Shown piece after piece: positions 50,364 through 59,458 of a stretch of 64,000 nt of DNA (position 1 is the stretch's first letter; the number at the start of each line of letters is the position of its first letter). Made by a program: the position numbers and the translations under genes. This DNA is from Anaeromassilibacillus sp. An200 (GTDB lineage: Bacteria; Bacillota; Clostridia; Oscillospirales; Acutalibacteraceae): positions 1 to 64,000 of the forward strand of contig NZ_NFJU01000011.1 of assembly GCF_002160025.1 (NCBI RefSeq), read 5' to 3'. The notes under the pieces were generated by a model. That model worked only from the letters and a program-made list of their open reading frames with translations, searched no databases and was not told where the DNA came from.

Positions 50364-51965
50364 TTATCCCTGTGCGACGGCTCCCGTCAGTTCCAGATAT
50401 TCGTCGTAGGTGCAGGCGCGATCCACGCAGCCTTCCTCCTGAATATCAATCACCCGGTTGGCGATGGTCTGCACAAACTGATGGTCGTGCGAGGCAAAGA
50501 GCACAATCCCCTTGAAATCGGATACGCCGTTGTTCACAGCGGTGATGGACTCCAAATCCAGATGGTTCGTCGGCTGATCAAAAATCAGGACATTCGAGCC
50601 GAACAGCATCATCCGCGACAGCATGCAGCGCACCTTTTCTCCACCGGAAAGCACCTTGACAGGCTTATAGACTTCGTCCCCACTGAACAGCATTTTTCCG
50701 AGGAAGCCCCGCAGATACGTCTCCGTGGTATCTTTTGAGGAATACTGTTCGAGCCATTGCAGGATGCTCAGATCGCAATCGTTGAAGTAAGGGGAATTGT
50801 CCTGCGGGAAATAAGAGCGCGACGTGGATACACCCCAGCGGAATGTTCCCTCGTCCGGCTCCAGTTCCTCCGCCAGAATTTTGAACAGCGTAGTATTGGC
50901 CAGCTCGTTTCCGACAAAGGCAATCTTGTCCCCCCGGTTCACGCGGAAGCTGACATGATTCAAAACCTTTACGCCGTCGACGGTTTTGGAGAGATTTTCC
51001 ACCGTGAGGATTTCCTTGCCCGGCTCACGATCCATGGTGAAGCCGACGTACGGATACCGGCGGCTGGAAGCGGGCATCTCCTCCACGGTGATTTTGTCCA
51101 GCAGCCGTTTGCGGGATGTAGCCTGCTTGGATTTGCTTCGGTTCGCGGAAAAGCGCTGGATGAAGTTTTGCAGCTCCTTGATCTTCTCCTCCGCCTTTCG
51201 GTTCTGGTCGCGCAGCATCCTTTGGATCAGCTGGCTGGACTCATACCAGAAATCATAGTTGCCGACGTAGAGCTTGATCTTATTGTAATCGATGTCCACG
51301 ATATGCGTGCAGACATTGTTGAGGAAGTGGCGGTCATGGGAAACCACAATGACCGTGCCGGGGAAATCGGCAAGCCAGTCCTCCAGCCAGCTGATGGAAC
51401 GCACATCGAGATCATTGGTGGGCTCGTCCAGAAGGATGATATCAGGCTGGCCGAACAAGGCGCGAGCCAACAGCACTTTCACCTTCTCCGCGCCGGTGAG
51501 GGACGACATGACCGAATACAGCATCATATTATCCATGCCAAGCCCCTGCAAAAGGCGGCCCGCCTCCGTCTCGGCCTCCCAGCCATTGAGCTCCGCGAAC
51601 TCCGCTTCCAGCTCGGCGGCGCGATCGCCATCCTCGTCGGAAAAGTCCTCCTTGGCATAAAGCGCGTCCTTCTCCTTGAGAACCTCGTACAGGCGCGGGT
51701 TCCCCATCAGGATGGTTTCAAAAACGGTATAGTCGTCATAGGCATGGTGGTCCTGCTTGAGCACGGACATACGCAGCTTGGGATCGATGCTGACCGTACC
51801 GCCCGACGGCTCCAGCTCACCGGAAAGAATGCGGAGGAACGTCGATTTTCCCGCCCCGTTCGCACCGATCACGCCGTAGCAGTTGCCTTCGGTAAACAAA
51901 AGATCCACATGGGAAAACAAAGCCTGGCCGCTGAAGCTCAGGCTCAGATCAGAAACCGTAATCAT
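50364..51965 (-). CDS. ABC-F family ATPase, YbiT-like
   Basis: 533 aa, two nucleotide-binding domains and no membrane segment. NBD1 has an intact Walker A (GANGAGKST, Lys40) and Walker B (LLDEPTND, Glu181) with an altered signature (LTGAE). NBD2 has NELANTT with Asn357 where the Lys should be, and FDQPTNHLD with Gln464 in place of the catalytic Glu; its signature LSGGE is normal. ABC-F proteins act on the ribosome. It is not obviously a resistance-type member. GAGAGG precedes the ATG. Confidence 0.87.
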   Translation of the reverse strand: MITVSDLSLSFSGQALFSHVDLLFTEGNCYGVIGANGAGKSTFLRILSGELEPSGGTVSIDPKLRMSVLKQDHHAYDDYTVFETILMGNPRLYEVLKEKDALYAKEDFSDEDGDRAAELEAEFAELNGWEAETEAGRLLQGLGMDNMMLYSVMSSLTGAEKVKVLLARALFGQPDIILLDEPTNDLDVRSISWLEDWLADFPGTVIVVSHDRHFLNNVCTHIVDIDYNKIKLYVGNYDFWYESSQLIQRMLRDQNRKAEEKIKELQNFIQRFSANRSKSKQATSRKRLLDKITVEEMPASSRRYPYVGFTMDREPGKEILTVENLSKTVDGVKVLNHVSFRVNRGDKIAFVGNELANTTLFKILAEELEPDEGTFRWGVSTSRSYFPQDNSPYFNDCDLSILQWLEQYSSKDTTETYLRGFLGKMLFSGDEVYKPVKVLSGGEKVRCMLSRMMLFGSNVLIFDQPTNHLDLESITAVNNGVSDFKGIVLFASHDHQFVQTIANRVIDIQEEGCVDRACTYDEYLELTGAVAQG

Positions 51966-52002
51966 GTAAAAGCCCTCTCTTATCTGTCAATGATTCCAGT
52001 CT

Positions 52003-52011
52003 ATTATAGCA
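52003..52011 (-). promoter_or_regulatory. Extended -10 promoter of the ABC-F gene
   Basis: Minus strand TGCTATAAT; no good -35 box, consistent with an extended -10 promoter. Confidence 0.45.
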
Positions 52012-52113
52012 TGGAGCGTTCCCGTTTGGATATGGGGCAAGTTGAACGGGCTTTCTTGCGGGAAAGAACCGAAAATGGTAAAATGGAGACAAAAGCGAAA
52101 GAGGGGATTTTGC

Positions 52114-52704
52114 GTGGAACAGACAAGGCTCACACGTCAAATGGCTTTTCTGGCAGAAGTGGACCGCATGAAAAGCATTTACCGGCACACGCTGCTGACG
52201 GATCGCTCCCGGCGGGAAACGGACGCAGAGCACTCCTGGCACTTCGCCCTGATGGCGATGCTTCTCTCGGAATATGCGGGAAAGGATGTGGACCCGAACC
52301 GCGTGATCCGCATGGCGCTTGTGCACGATCTGGTAGAGCTGTACGCCGGGGATACCTTCGCCTATGACAGCGAAGGGAAAAAGACACAGCATGAGCGAGA
52401 AGCTCAGGCAGCCGATAAGCTCTTTTCCCTCCTTCCCGCCGATCAGGGGCAGGAGCTGCGGGCACTTTGGGAAGAATTTGACGCCAAGGAAACGCCCGAC
52501 GCCCGTTTTGCCTGCGCGGTCGATCGGATTCAGCCTTTTCTGAACAACTGCCTGACGGAAGGCCACACCTGGAAAGAGGGCCATGTGACCAGTGCTCAGG
52601 TGCGGGAACGTCTCTCTGTGGTGCAGGACGCGATGCCCGCCGTCTGGCCGCTGGTCGATTCCATGCTTCGGGAGAGCGTGGAAAAAGGGTATTTGATGGA
52701 ATGA
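52114..52704 (+). CDS. HD-domain 5'-nucleotidase, YfbR/HDDC2-like
   Basis: 196 aa. Metal site residues in DAEHSWHFALMAMLL, ALVHDLVELYAGD and a later CAVDRIQPFL fit the HD family that dephosphorylates deoxynucleoside 5'-monophosphates. GTG start with GAGGGG seven bases upstream; an upstream ATG at 52042 has no ribosome site. Confidence 0.8.
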   Translation: MEQTRLTRQMAFLAEVDRMKSIYRHTLLTDRSRRETDAEHSWHFALMAMLLSEYAGKDVDPNRVIRMALVHDLVELYAGDTFAYDSEGKKTQHEREAQAADKLFSLLPADQGQELRALWEEFDAKETPDARFACAVDRIQPFLNNCLTEGHTWKEGHVTSAQVRERLSVVQDAMPAVWPLVDSMLRESVEKGYLME

Positions 52705-52722
52705 GAGATCTTTAAAACACAG

Positions 52723-52750
52723 AAACGGCATAGTCAAAGCTATGCCGTTT
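52723..52750. terminator. Terminator between convergent genes
   Basis: Perfect 11-bp stem AAACGGCATAG/CTATGCCGTTT with a six-base loop. Confidence 0.7.
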
Positions 52751-52803
52751 CCTCAAAACAAATCTATGGGATTGTGCGGGGCCTCGCTGCGGCTCCGTTT
52801 TAT

Positions 52804-53649
52804 TTATGCCTTCCGCTTTTCCTTTTCATCCTTTGGCTCTTTCGTGAAAAAGAGTGAAATCACCACGCCGATCGCCAGTGTGGCAAGAGCCGCAAAGCCC
52901 TCTGGTGTGGGAAACGCAAAGGCCGCCTTCTGGAACAGGGAAAACAGCGACCCAAGTACAAGTCCAAGAATCGCAAAATAAGTGGCCTGCGGAAAACGAC
53001 GCAGGAAATAATCCACCAGTTTCGCGCCGAACAGAATTCCGATGGCCGCTCCCAGCCCCACAGGAATGAGCACCGGAATATTCAGCGTGCTCACCGCTGT
53101 GATGACGGAATCATAAACGCCGAAAATGACCATCATCATGGAACCACTGATGCCGGGCAGGATCATGCAGACCGCCGCAATAATCCCGCAAAAGAAGAAA
53201 CGAATCCCGGTGGGCAGATCCATCTCCGTGACAAGCCCTGCGCTCTCCCCTGCGTCTCCCGGAAGAAAGGCCAGCGCAGCCATAATGCCAAGCATCAGCA
53301 CAAAGGGCCAAAACACGCTTACACGGAAGCCTCCGTCCAGTGAACGGCGCAGCAGCATCGGCACCAGCCCGATGATCAGGCCGACAAAGAAGAAGTTGAC
53401 CGCCATGGGAAAGTTCTCCAAGAGACATGTGATGACATGGCTGAATCCAAACAGACCCAGCCCCATGCCGAGCACAATCGGAATCAAATAGAGAATGCTC
53501 TTTTTGAATTGCTGCTTCAGCTTGCTGATGGAGCCGATCAGATCATCATAAATCTTGAGCAGCACCGCCACCGTACCGCCTGAAACGCCGGGGATTGCTT
53601 CCGCGATGCCGATGCAGGCCCCACAAATCAGGTTTTTCAAAAAATTCAT
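52804..53649 (-). CDS. DUF368 membrane protein (PopT-like undecaprenyl phosphate translocase)
   Basis: 281 aa, about eight membrane segments, with internally repeated ACIGIAEAIPGVSGGTVAVLL and ICMILPGISGSMMM-like motifs typical of DUF368. Members of this family have been reported to recycle undecaprenyl phosphate across the membrane. Being in one operon with a sugar-phosphate transferase and a glycosyltransferase fits that role. AGGAGG precedes the ATG at 53649. Confidence 0.85.
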   Translation of the reverse strand: MNFLKNLICGACIGIAEAIPGVSGGTVAVLLKIYDDLIGSISKLKQQFKKSILYLIPIVLGMGLGLFGFSHVITCLLENFPMAVNFFFVGLIIGLVPMLLRRSLDGGFRVSVFWPFVLMLGIMAALAFLPGDAGESAGLVTEMDLPTGIRFFFCGIIAAVCMILPGISGSMMMVIFGVYDSVITAVSTLNIPVLIPVGLGAAIGILFGAKLVDYFLRRFPQATYFAILGLVLGSLFSLFQKAAFAFPTPEGFAALATLAIGVVISLFFTKEPKDEKEKRKA

Positions 53650-53686
53650 ATGGTTCCTCCTGAAGATCAATTTTATTTCATACCGC

Positions 53687-54967
53687 TTATTCCGCCTGCG
53701 GACGGATCTCTTCGGCGAAGCGGTCGAAATTCACTTCGGCACAGAATTCTTCCTGCCACACTCTGCGGCAGTTCTGGCGCAGAGTGTCATGCTTTTCCTT
53801 CTTCTGACGGAACAAACGGCGGAACAGCTCCGCCAGTTCCTCTGGCGTGAAATCCGCCTTGAGCAGATGGCCCGTTTCGTCCTCCCGGACGAGCTCAGAG
53901 GTTCCCCCCACATCCGTTGCGATAATGGGGATCCCAAACGAGCAGGCTTCCATGATACTGACCGGCAGCCCTTCGGAACTGCTGGTGTTTACGAACCAGT
54001 CCACCGGATGCGTGCGGTAATATGCAAGCAGGTCTTCATTTTTGACGGTGCCGGGAAAATCTGTTTTCATAAACTGCAAATGCTCCGCGGCATAGGCTTT
54101 GAGCTCTTCCAGACTGTCGCCGCCGCCAAAATGAGTCCAGTGAAGCTTTTTCTTCTCCTCGGACAGAAGCGCGAGCGACTGCGCCAGCAGTTCCACACGC
54201 TTGACGGGCGCAATGTGGCAGCAGCTCACGATTTCCACCGTATCTCCCTTGCTTTCGGGGCCCATTCCAAAATCCCGTGTGCCGAGATATGCGGTGTGTA
54301 CCTTACGGGCATAGGGGGGATAGTGCTCGGAAAGATAATCCGTACCATTCTGCGAGCAGGGATACACCGCGTCAAGATGCTCCAGCAGGTAGCGGCGCAG
54401 AGGAAGGTAATTGGCGGAACCAGCCTCTGGATACAGATCGTACCGGTGCGCGCGGCTGATTGTTTTTTTCACGGAATTTTTGCAATCCTCGCTCAGCCAC
54501 AATGCGGCAAGCGCTACATCATAAAGCCAGAAGCTGTAAAATGTCACACCGTCAAAGGCGGTGAGATCGTATTTTCGCAAAAGACGGGCACATTCCCGGT
54601 AAACGCCCTTTGCCTTGGCGATAAAATAAAGCAAATATGCCCGGCGTTTCAGATTGCCGCGGATTTTATTGTGCTCCGCATCGTCCACCAGACCGCCGCA
54701 GGAGGTAAAGGGAAACAGAGAAAGACCGTTCCCTGCAATCGCCTTTTGCACCGTGCGCGCCGTGATGGGGTGGACCGTCACATTTTCCGGTGTGCTGCGC
54801 GTTTGTACCGCGCCATCCTCCGTGCTGGTGGCCAAAATGATAATTTTTTCAAAATGCTTTGCAAGGCAGGGGATCTCGTCCTCAATGAACTCCTCCCCTT
54901 TTCCGTATGGATATGTTTTCGTCAGCAGAACCAAACAGTTGCCCAAAGCGTTCCCTTCCTTCATCAT
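53687..54967 (-). CDS. Glycosyltransferase family 4
   Basis: 426 aa. N-terminal TKTYPYGKGEEF and C-terminal EGLPVSIMEACSFGIP, followed by ATDVGGTSEL, mark a GT4 enzyme closely related to the one at 3030-4274. The start (ATG-ATG at 54967/54964) overlaps the tcdA stop. It lies in the operon with the initiating phosphoglycosyl transferase, so it may add the second sugar of a lipid-linked glycan (inference). Confidence 0.85.
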   Translation of the reverse strand: MMKEGNALGNCLVLLTKTYPYGKGEEFIEDEIPCLAKHFEKIIILATSTEDGAVQTRSTPENVTVHPITARTVQKAIAGNGLSLFPFTSCGGLVDDAEHNKIRGNLKRRAYLLYFIAKAKGVYRECARLLRKYDLTAFDGVTFYSFWLYDVALAALWLSEDCKNSVKKTISRAHRYDLYPEAGSANYLPLRRYLLEHLDAVYPCSQNGTDYLSEHYPPYARKVHTAYLGTRDFGMGPESKGDTVEIVSCCHIAPVKRVELLAQSLALLSEEKKKLHWTHFGGGDSLEELKAYAAEHLQFMKTDFPGTVKNEDLLAYYRTHPVDWFVNTSSSEGLPVSIMEACSFGIPIIATDVGGTSELVREDETGHLLKADFTPEELAELFRRLFRQKKEKHDTLRQNCRRVWQEEFCAEVNFDRFAEEIRPQAE

Positions 54968-55704
54968 TTCTTTCCATGGTCGCCGGGAAGAAGGCCGCGC
55001 GTCAGATCGCGAACCACCTCCGACGCCAGAATCAGCCCGGCCACAGACGGCACAAAGGCCAGGCTTCCGGGCGTTTCCCGTTTCGAGCTGTCCTCCTCTG
55101 TTCCCGGAACCTCCTCCCGTTCGGCGGGTTCCTCTCGGGAATACACGGTTTTCAAGCGCGCGACTTTGCGCTTTTTCAGCTCCCGCCGCATGACGCGGCA
55201 CAGCGGACACACAGAGGTTTCATAAATGTCAGCCACCTCAAAGCGTGTGGGATCAAGCTTATTGCCCGCCCCCATAGCGCTGATCACCGGAATGGAAAGC
55301 TCCTGCCCCAGCTCCGCCAGCCGAAGCTTGGCAGACACCGTATCAATGGCATCGACAAGATAATCGCAGCCGGACAGGAATGCAGCGGGAGTATCAGGCA
55401 GGAAGAAAATCGGATGCTCTTCCACCTGTGCGCGCGGGTTGATTCGCAGGATATGCTCCCGCATTACCTCGGTCTTGAGACGGCCAATGGTGGTATGATC
55501 CGCGATGATCTGACGGTTAAGGTTCGTCAGGCTGACCCGATCGGCGTCCACCAGCACAAAGGAACCGATTCCTGTACGCGCCAGAGCGTCCGCCGCATGG
55601 CCGCCCACACCGCCCAAGCCGAACACTGCCACCTTTGCCCCTGCCAAGCGTTCCATCGCAGCCGCCCCCAGCAGAAGCTGGGAACGGGAAAATTCATTCA
55701 GCAA
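54964..55704 (-). CDS. tcdA: tRNA threonylcarbamoyladenosine dehydratase
   Basis: 246 aa E1/ThiF-like ATPase. The nucleotide motif VAVFGLGGVGGHAADALARTG and LVDADRVSLTNLNRQI are followed by CPLCRVMRREL. It cyclises N6-threonylcarbamoyladenosine at tRNA position 37. TTG start with GGGAGG seven bases upstream. It is an odd occupant of a glycan operon, lying between the phosphoglycosyl transferase (15 bases upstream) and a glycosyltransferase (overlap). Confidence 0.9.
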   Translation of the reverse strand: MLNEFSRSQLLLGAAAMERLAGAKVAVFGLGGVGGHAADALARTGIGSFVLVDADRVSLTNLNRQIIADHTTIGRLKTEVMREHILRINPRAQVEEHPIFFLPDTPAAFLSGCDYLVDAIDTVSAKLRLAELGQELSIPVISAMGAGNKLDPTRFEVADIYETSVCPLCRVMRRELKKRKVARLKTVYSREEPAEREEVPGTEEDSSKRETPGSLAFVPSVAGLILASEVVRDLTRGLLPGDHGKK

Positions 55705-55719
55705 AGCCTTTCCTCCCTT

Positions 55720-56397
55720 TTACCGAAGAACGGCCGCAACCGTCTGAAACAGGATTTTAATATCGCCCCACACCGAAATATGCTCCAGATACTCCAAATT
55801 CAGCTTCATTTTCGGCGGGAGCACTTCCTCAATATACGTTTTTTCCGGATCACTGCTGTTCTCCAGAAGCTTGTCTTCATCCTTGAACGCGATGCTTGAC
55901 GGAGCGGTGATCCCTGGGCGAACCAGAAGCGTTGCCATATACTCCGGCGCATACACGTCCACATAACGGCGCACCTCCGGGCGTGGGCCGACCAGGCTCA
56001 TGGAGCCGGACAGGACGTTGAGCAGCTGGGAAAACTCATCCAGACGGCACTTGCGGATAAAACGGCCGACGCGGGTAATGCGCGGATCGTCTCCCACCGT
56101 AAGGGACAGGCCGATTTTATCCGCGTTCTGCACCATGGTGCGGAATTTGAAAATACGGAAATCCTTATTATAGCGTCCCACACGCACCTGGCGGTAGAAC
56201 ACAGGGCCCCGGGAGTCCAGCTTGATGGCAAGAGCCAGAAGCAGGAAAAACGGGGAGGTCACGAGCAAGATAAGAAGGGAAGCAGCTACATCAAACACCC
56301 GTTTCCCGGCAAGAGCCGCCCGTCTGGCATGAAGCTTTTCCTGCCAGGCTCGTGTTTCGGGGTTCTGCATCTCCTTGGGCAAATCTTCAGTGGTCAT
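55720..56397 (-). CDS. Monotopic phosphoglycosyl transferase (bacterial sugar transferase family)
   Basis: 225 aa. One N-terminal membrane/re-entrant helix ([20 protein letters not shown]) is followed by the catalytic core: [22 protein letters not shown], the DE pair in [13 protein letters not shown], and SLVGPRPE. It transfers a sugar phosphate from a UDP-sugar to undecaprenyl phosphate and so starts glycan assembly. The C-terminal half is complete. Own promoter at 56468-56496. Confidence 0.92.
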   Translation of the reverse strand: MTTEDLPKEMQNPETRAWQEKLHARRAALAGKRVFDVAASLLILLVTSPFFLLLALAIKLDSRGPVFYRQVRVGRYNKDFRIFKFRTMVQNADKIGLSLTVGDDPRITRVGRFIRKCRLDEFSQLLNVLSGSMSLVGPRPEVRRYVDVYAPEYMATLLVRPGITAPSSIAFKDEDKLLENSSDPEKTYIEEVLPPKMKLNLEYLEHISVWGDIKILFQTVAAVLR

Positions 56398-56467
56398 TCA
56401 GAACAAACTCCCTCTTCCAGAAATCATAACGGCCTTTCGCCGCATTTTGACAGAAAGATTTACCGCC

Positions 56468-56496
56468 ATTATAGCATATGGGGCCGCATGGGACAA
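56468..56496 (-). promoter_or_regulatory. Promoter of the glycan-initiation operon
   Basis: Minus strand TTGTCC (56496-56491), 17-base spacer, TATAAT (56473-56468). Confidence 0.65.
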
Positions 56497-56512
56497 ATCT
56501 TTTTTTCCTGAC

Positions 56513-56541
56513 TTTACATTTTTGCCTGTATCCTCTATACT
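56513..56541 (+). promoter_or_regulatory. Promoter of the glucokinase gene
   Basis: TTTACA (56513-56518), 17-base spacer, TATACT (56536-56541). Confidence 0.65.
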
Positions 56542-56597
56542 AATCAAAGAGAATCTCTCAAAACAAATAATTTGAAAAGGCATGAGGAGGATTTTGT

Positions 56598-57551
56598 ATG
56601 TATTACCTTGGAATCGACCTCGGCGGAACCAATATCGCAGTCGGCGTGGTGGATGATTCCTATCAGATTATCGCGCGCGCCAAACGGAAAACAAGAATTC
56701 CCTGCGACGAGGGCCTGATCGACGATCTGGCCGCCGCTGCGCGGGAAGCTGTGGAAAACGCCGGTATCTCCATGGATGATGTGCCGTGGGTCGGCGTGGG
56801 CTGCCCGGGCACGGTCAACCGCGCCACTGGTATCGTGGAATACGCAAACAATCTCTATCTGAACAATTTCCACCTGCGCGACCTGCTTCAGGAAAAGCTG
56901 GGACGCCCGGTGATCATTGAAAACGACGCGAATGCGGCTGCTTATGGCGAGTACAAGGCCGGTGCTCTCAAGGGCTCCGACAACGCAATCGCCATCACGC
57001 TCGGAACAGGAGTGGGCGGCGGCATCATCATCCACGGCCAGGTTTACTCCGGCTCCAACTTCGCGGGCGGCGAGCTTGGCCACTCTGTCATTGTCTGCGG
57101 CGGCGCCAGCTGCACCTGCGGGCGCAAGGGCTGCTGGGAGGCCTATTCCTCCGCCACTGCTTTGATCCGCATGACCCGCGAGGCCATGGCCGCGCACGCG
57201 GACAAGAAGGACACCCCGATTTGGGAGATCACGGGCGGCAGCTTCGACACAGTCGACGGCCGCACGGCGTTTGACGCCATGCGCAAGGGCGATCCGCTCG
57301 GCAAGGAAGTTGTGGACAAGTATCTCTCCTATCTCGCCTGCGGTGTCGCCAACTGCATCAACGTGTTCCAGCCGGACATTCTGTGCATCGGCGGCGGCAT
57401 CAGCAACGAGGGAGAAAATCTTCTTGCCCCGCTGCGTGAGCTGGTGAAAAAGGAGACCTACAACACCAACGGCAGCAAGCAGACGCAGATCTGCCGTGCA
57501 CAGCTCGGCAACGACGCCGGCATCATCGGCGCGGCGCTGTTGGGCGAATAA
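56598..57551 (+). CDS. glcK: ROK-family glucokinase
   Basis: 317 aa. ATP-binding LGIDLGGTNIAVGVVD, sugar-binding ENDANAAAYGEYKAG and GELGH, and the ROK zinc motif CTCGRKGCWEAYSS are present. It phosphorylates glucose released by the glucosidases and galactosidases. GAGGAGG before the ATG. Followed by galM 30 bases downstream. Confidence 0.92.
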   Translation: MYYLGIDLGGTNIAVGVVDDSYQIIARAKRKTRIPCDEGLIDDLAAAAREAVENAGISMDDVPWVGVGCPGTVNRATGIVEYANNLYLNNFHLRDLLQEKLGRPVIIENDANAAAYGEYKAGALKGSDNAIAITLGTGVGGGIIIHGQVYSGSNFAGGELGHSVIVCGGASCTCGRKGCWEAYSSATALIRMTREAMAAHADKKDTPIWEITGGSFDTVDGRTAFDAMRKGDPLGKEVVDKYLSYLACGVANCINVFQPDILCIGGGISNEGENLLAPLRELVKKETYNTNGSKQTQICRAQLGNDAGIIGAALLGE

Positions 57552-57580
57552 TTTTCTGGAGCTGGGGAGGAAACTGTGAA

Positions 57581-58630
57581 ATGAGCATCACAAAATCTTT
57601 GTTTGGAACCATGCCGGACGGGACACCGGTAGACTTGTATGTGCTCTCCGGTGAAAACGGCCTGAGCGCCGAAGTCATCGCGCTGGGATGTCGGATTGTG
57701 CGTCTGTCCGCTCCCGACCGGGAAGGCAAATGCGTCAACGTGGTATTGGGCTATGACACACTTGCCGAATATGTGGAAAACCGCGACTATCAGGGTACCG
57801 CCGTCGGCCGGTACGCCAACCGCATTGGAGGAGCCAGCTTCTCCATTGACGGAAAAACCTATTCGCTGGCGAAAAACGACGGAGAAAATTCGCTGCATGG
57901 CGGCCCGACAGGCTTTGCCCACCGTATCTGGACCGTGAAAGAAGCCGGAGATACGCCGGACGGCCCGAGCATCACCTTCTCCTACACCAGTGCGGACGGC
58001 GAGGAGGGCTTCCCCGGCACGCTGACAACCGAAGTCACTTACACCTTGACGAAGGACAATGCCCTGCGCATTGCCTACCATGCCGTGACCGATGCGACAA
58101 CGCCTGTCAACCTCACGAACCACGCTTTCTTCAACCTGACGGGCGATGCGTCCCGTCCTATTCTTTCCCATGAGCTGCAAATCCATGCGGACAAGATTAC
58201 CGCGGTGCGTGAGGATCTGATCCCGACTGGAGAGTATATTCCTGTTGCGGGTACGCCGTATGACTTCAACGCCCCCAAGACAATCGGACGCGATATGGGC
58301 GCAGACGACGCGATGCTGAAAAAATGCGGAGGCTATGACCACAATTTCGTGATCAACGGTGAAGGCCTGCGCAAAGCCGCAGAGGTCTATGAGCCGGAGA
58401 GCGGCCGCGTGATGGAGGTCTACACCGATCTCCCCGGCATGCAGCTGTACACGGCGAACAGCCTGAGCGGCAAGGGACATGGCGGCGTTTCGTTTGTCAA
58501 CCACGGCGCTCTTTGCCTGGAAACCCAGTTCTTCCCGGATTCCCCGAACCATCCGGAGTTCCCTTTCCGCTTCCTGAAACCGGGAGAGGAATTTGACAGC
58601 GTTACCACATACCGCTTCCTGACAAGATAA
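57581..58630 (+). CDS. galM: Aldose 1-epimerase (mutarotase)
   Basis: 349 aa. Conserved sugar-binding and catalytic blocks GRYANRIGGASF, NDGENSLHGG, NLTNHAFFNLTG and YDHNFVING are intact, and the C-terminal CLETQFFPDSPNHPEFP stretch holds the catalytic base. It interconverts alpha and beta anomers of glucose or galactose. GGAGG precedes the ATG. Confidence 0.94.
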   Translation: MSITKSLFGTMPDGTPVDLYVLSGENGLSAEVIALGCRIVRLSAPDREGKCVNVVLGYDTLAEYVENRDYQGTAVGRYANRIGGASFSIDGKTYSLAKNDGENSLHGGPTGFAHRIWTVKEAGDTPDGPSITFSYTSADGEEGFPGTLTTEVTYTLTKDNALRIAYHAVTDATTPVNLTNHAFFNLTGDASRPILSHELQIHADKITAVREDLIPTGEYIPVAGTPYDFNAPKTIGRDMGADDAMLKKCGGYDHNFVINGEGLRKAAEVYEPESGRVMEVYTDLPGMQLYTANSLSGKGHGGVSFVNHGALCLETQFFPDSPNHPEFPFRFLKPGEEFDSVTTYRFLTR

Positions 58631-58651
58631 CTGTTCTGTTTCCGCAATCAG

Positions 58652-58686
58652 AAGGCCTGCGCATCTTGCGCGGGCCTTTTCTTTTG
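58652..58686 (+). terminator. Terminator of glcK-galM
   Basis: Stem AAGGCCTGCGC/GCGCGGGCCTT (one G-T pair) followed by a T-rich tract. Confidence 0.75.
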
Positions 58687-58697
58687 TGAAAAACCTT

Positions 58698-58725
58698 TTG
58701 CATCCTGGGAATTCTGTGTTACAAT
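58698..58725 (+). promoter_or_regulatory. Promoter of vanRS
   Basis: TTGCAT (58698-58703), 16-base spacer, TACAAT (58720-58725), about 35 bases before the vanR start. Confidence 0.6.
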
Positions 58726-58759
58726 CAAAAGAGCAATTTTGATTTCGGGAGGCTGGACC

Positions 58760-59458
58760 ATGAACGAAACCATTCTGGTAGTGGACGATGAAGCATCCAT
58801 TGCGGATCTGGTAGAGGTGTATTTGAAAAACGAAGGATACCGCGTGCTGAAATGCGGCAACGGCAGGGATGCGCTCGCCCAAATCCGTACCGCGCCGCCG
58901 GATCTCGCGATTCTTGACGTCATGCTGCCCGACCTCGACGGCTTTACTCTCTGCAAGGAAATCCGCACGCAATATTACTTCCCTATTCTGATGCTGACGG
59001 CAAAGGTGGAGGATATGGATAAGATCACAGGTCTCACTCTGGGAGCCGACGATTATATCACAAAGCCCTTCAACCCGCTGGAACTTGTGGCCCGTGTGAA
59101 AACACAGCTTCGCCGCTGTACACGCTACAACAACGGATCGGACAAAGCGCCGGAGCAGCTGGAGGAATTTGATTTCCGCGGCCTTTGTATCACAAAAGGC
59201 AATCATAAGTGCACACTGTACGGGGAAGAGCTGAGCCTGACGCCGATTGAGTTTTCCATCCTGTGGTACCTGTGCGAACGGCGCGGCTCCGTCGTTTCCA
59301 GTGAGGAACTGTTTGAGGCCGTATGGGGCGAAAAATTCATGGACAGCAATAACACGGTCATGACGCACATTGCGCGCCTGCGGGAAAAGATGCATGAACC
59401 AAGCCGGAAACCGAAATTTGTCAAAACCGTCTGGGGGGTGGGTTACACCATTGAATAA
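58760..59458 (+). CDS. vanR: VanR-type OmpR-family response regulator
   Basis: 232 aa. Receiver with Asp53 (LAILDVMLPD) and the conserved Lys in TKPFNP; C-terminal winged helix (LSLTPIEFSILWYLCERRGSVV, then NTVMTHIARLREKM). GGGAGG seven bases before ATG 58760. It is followed, with an eight-base overlap, by a VanS-like kinase and then by vanG/vanXY/vanT homologues. That context, together with sequence resemblance, gives the name. Confidence 0.88.
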   Translation: MNETILVVDDEASIADLVEVYLKNEGYRVLKCGNGRDALAQIRTAPPDLAILDVMLPDLDGFTLCKEIRTQYYFPILMLTAKVEDMDKITGLTLGADDYITKPFNPLELVARVKTQLRRCTRYNNGSDKAPEQLEEFDFRGLCITKGNHKCTLYGEELSLTPIEFSILWYLCERRGSVVSSEELFEAVWGEKFMDSNNTVMTHIARLREKMHEPSRKPKFVKTVWGVGYTIE

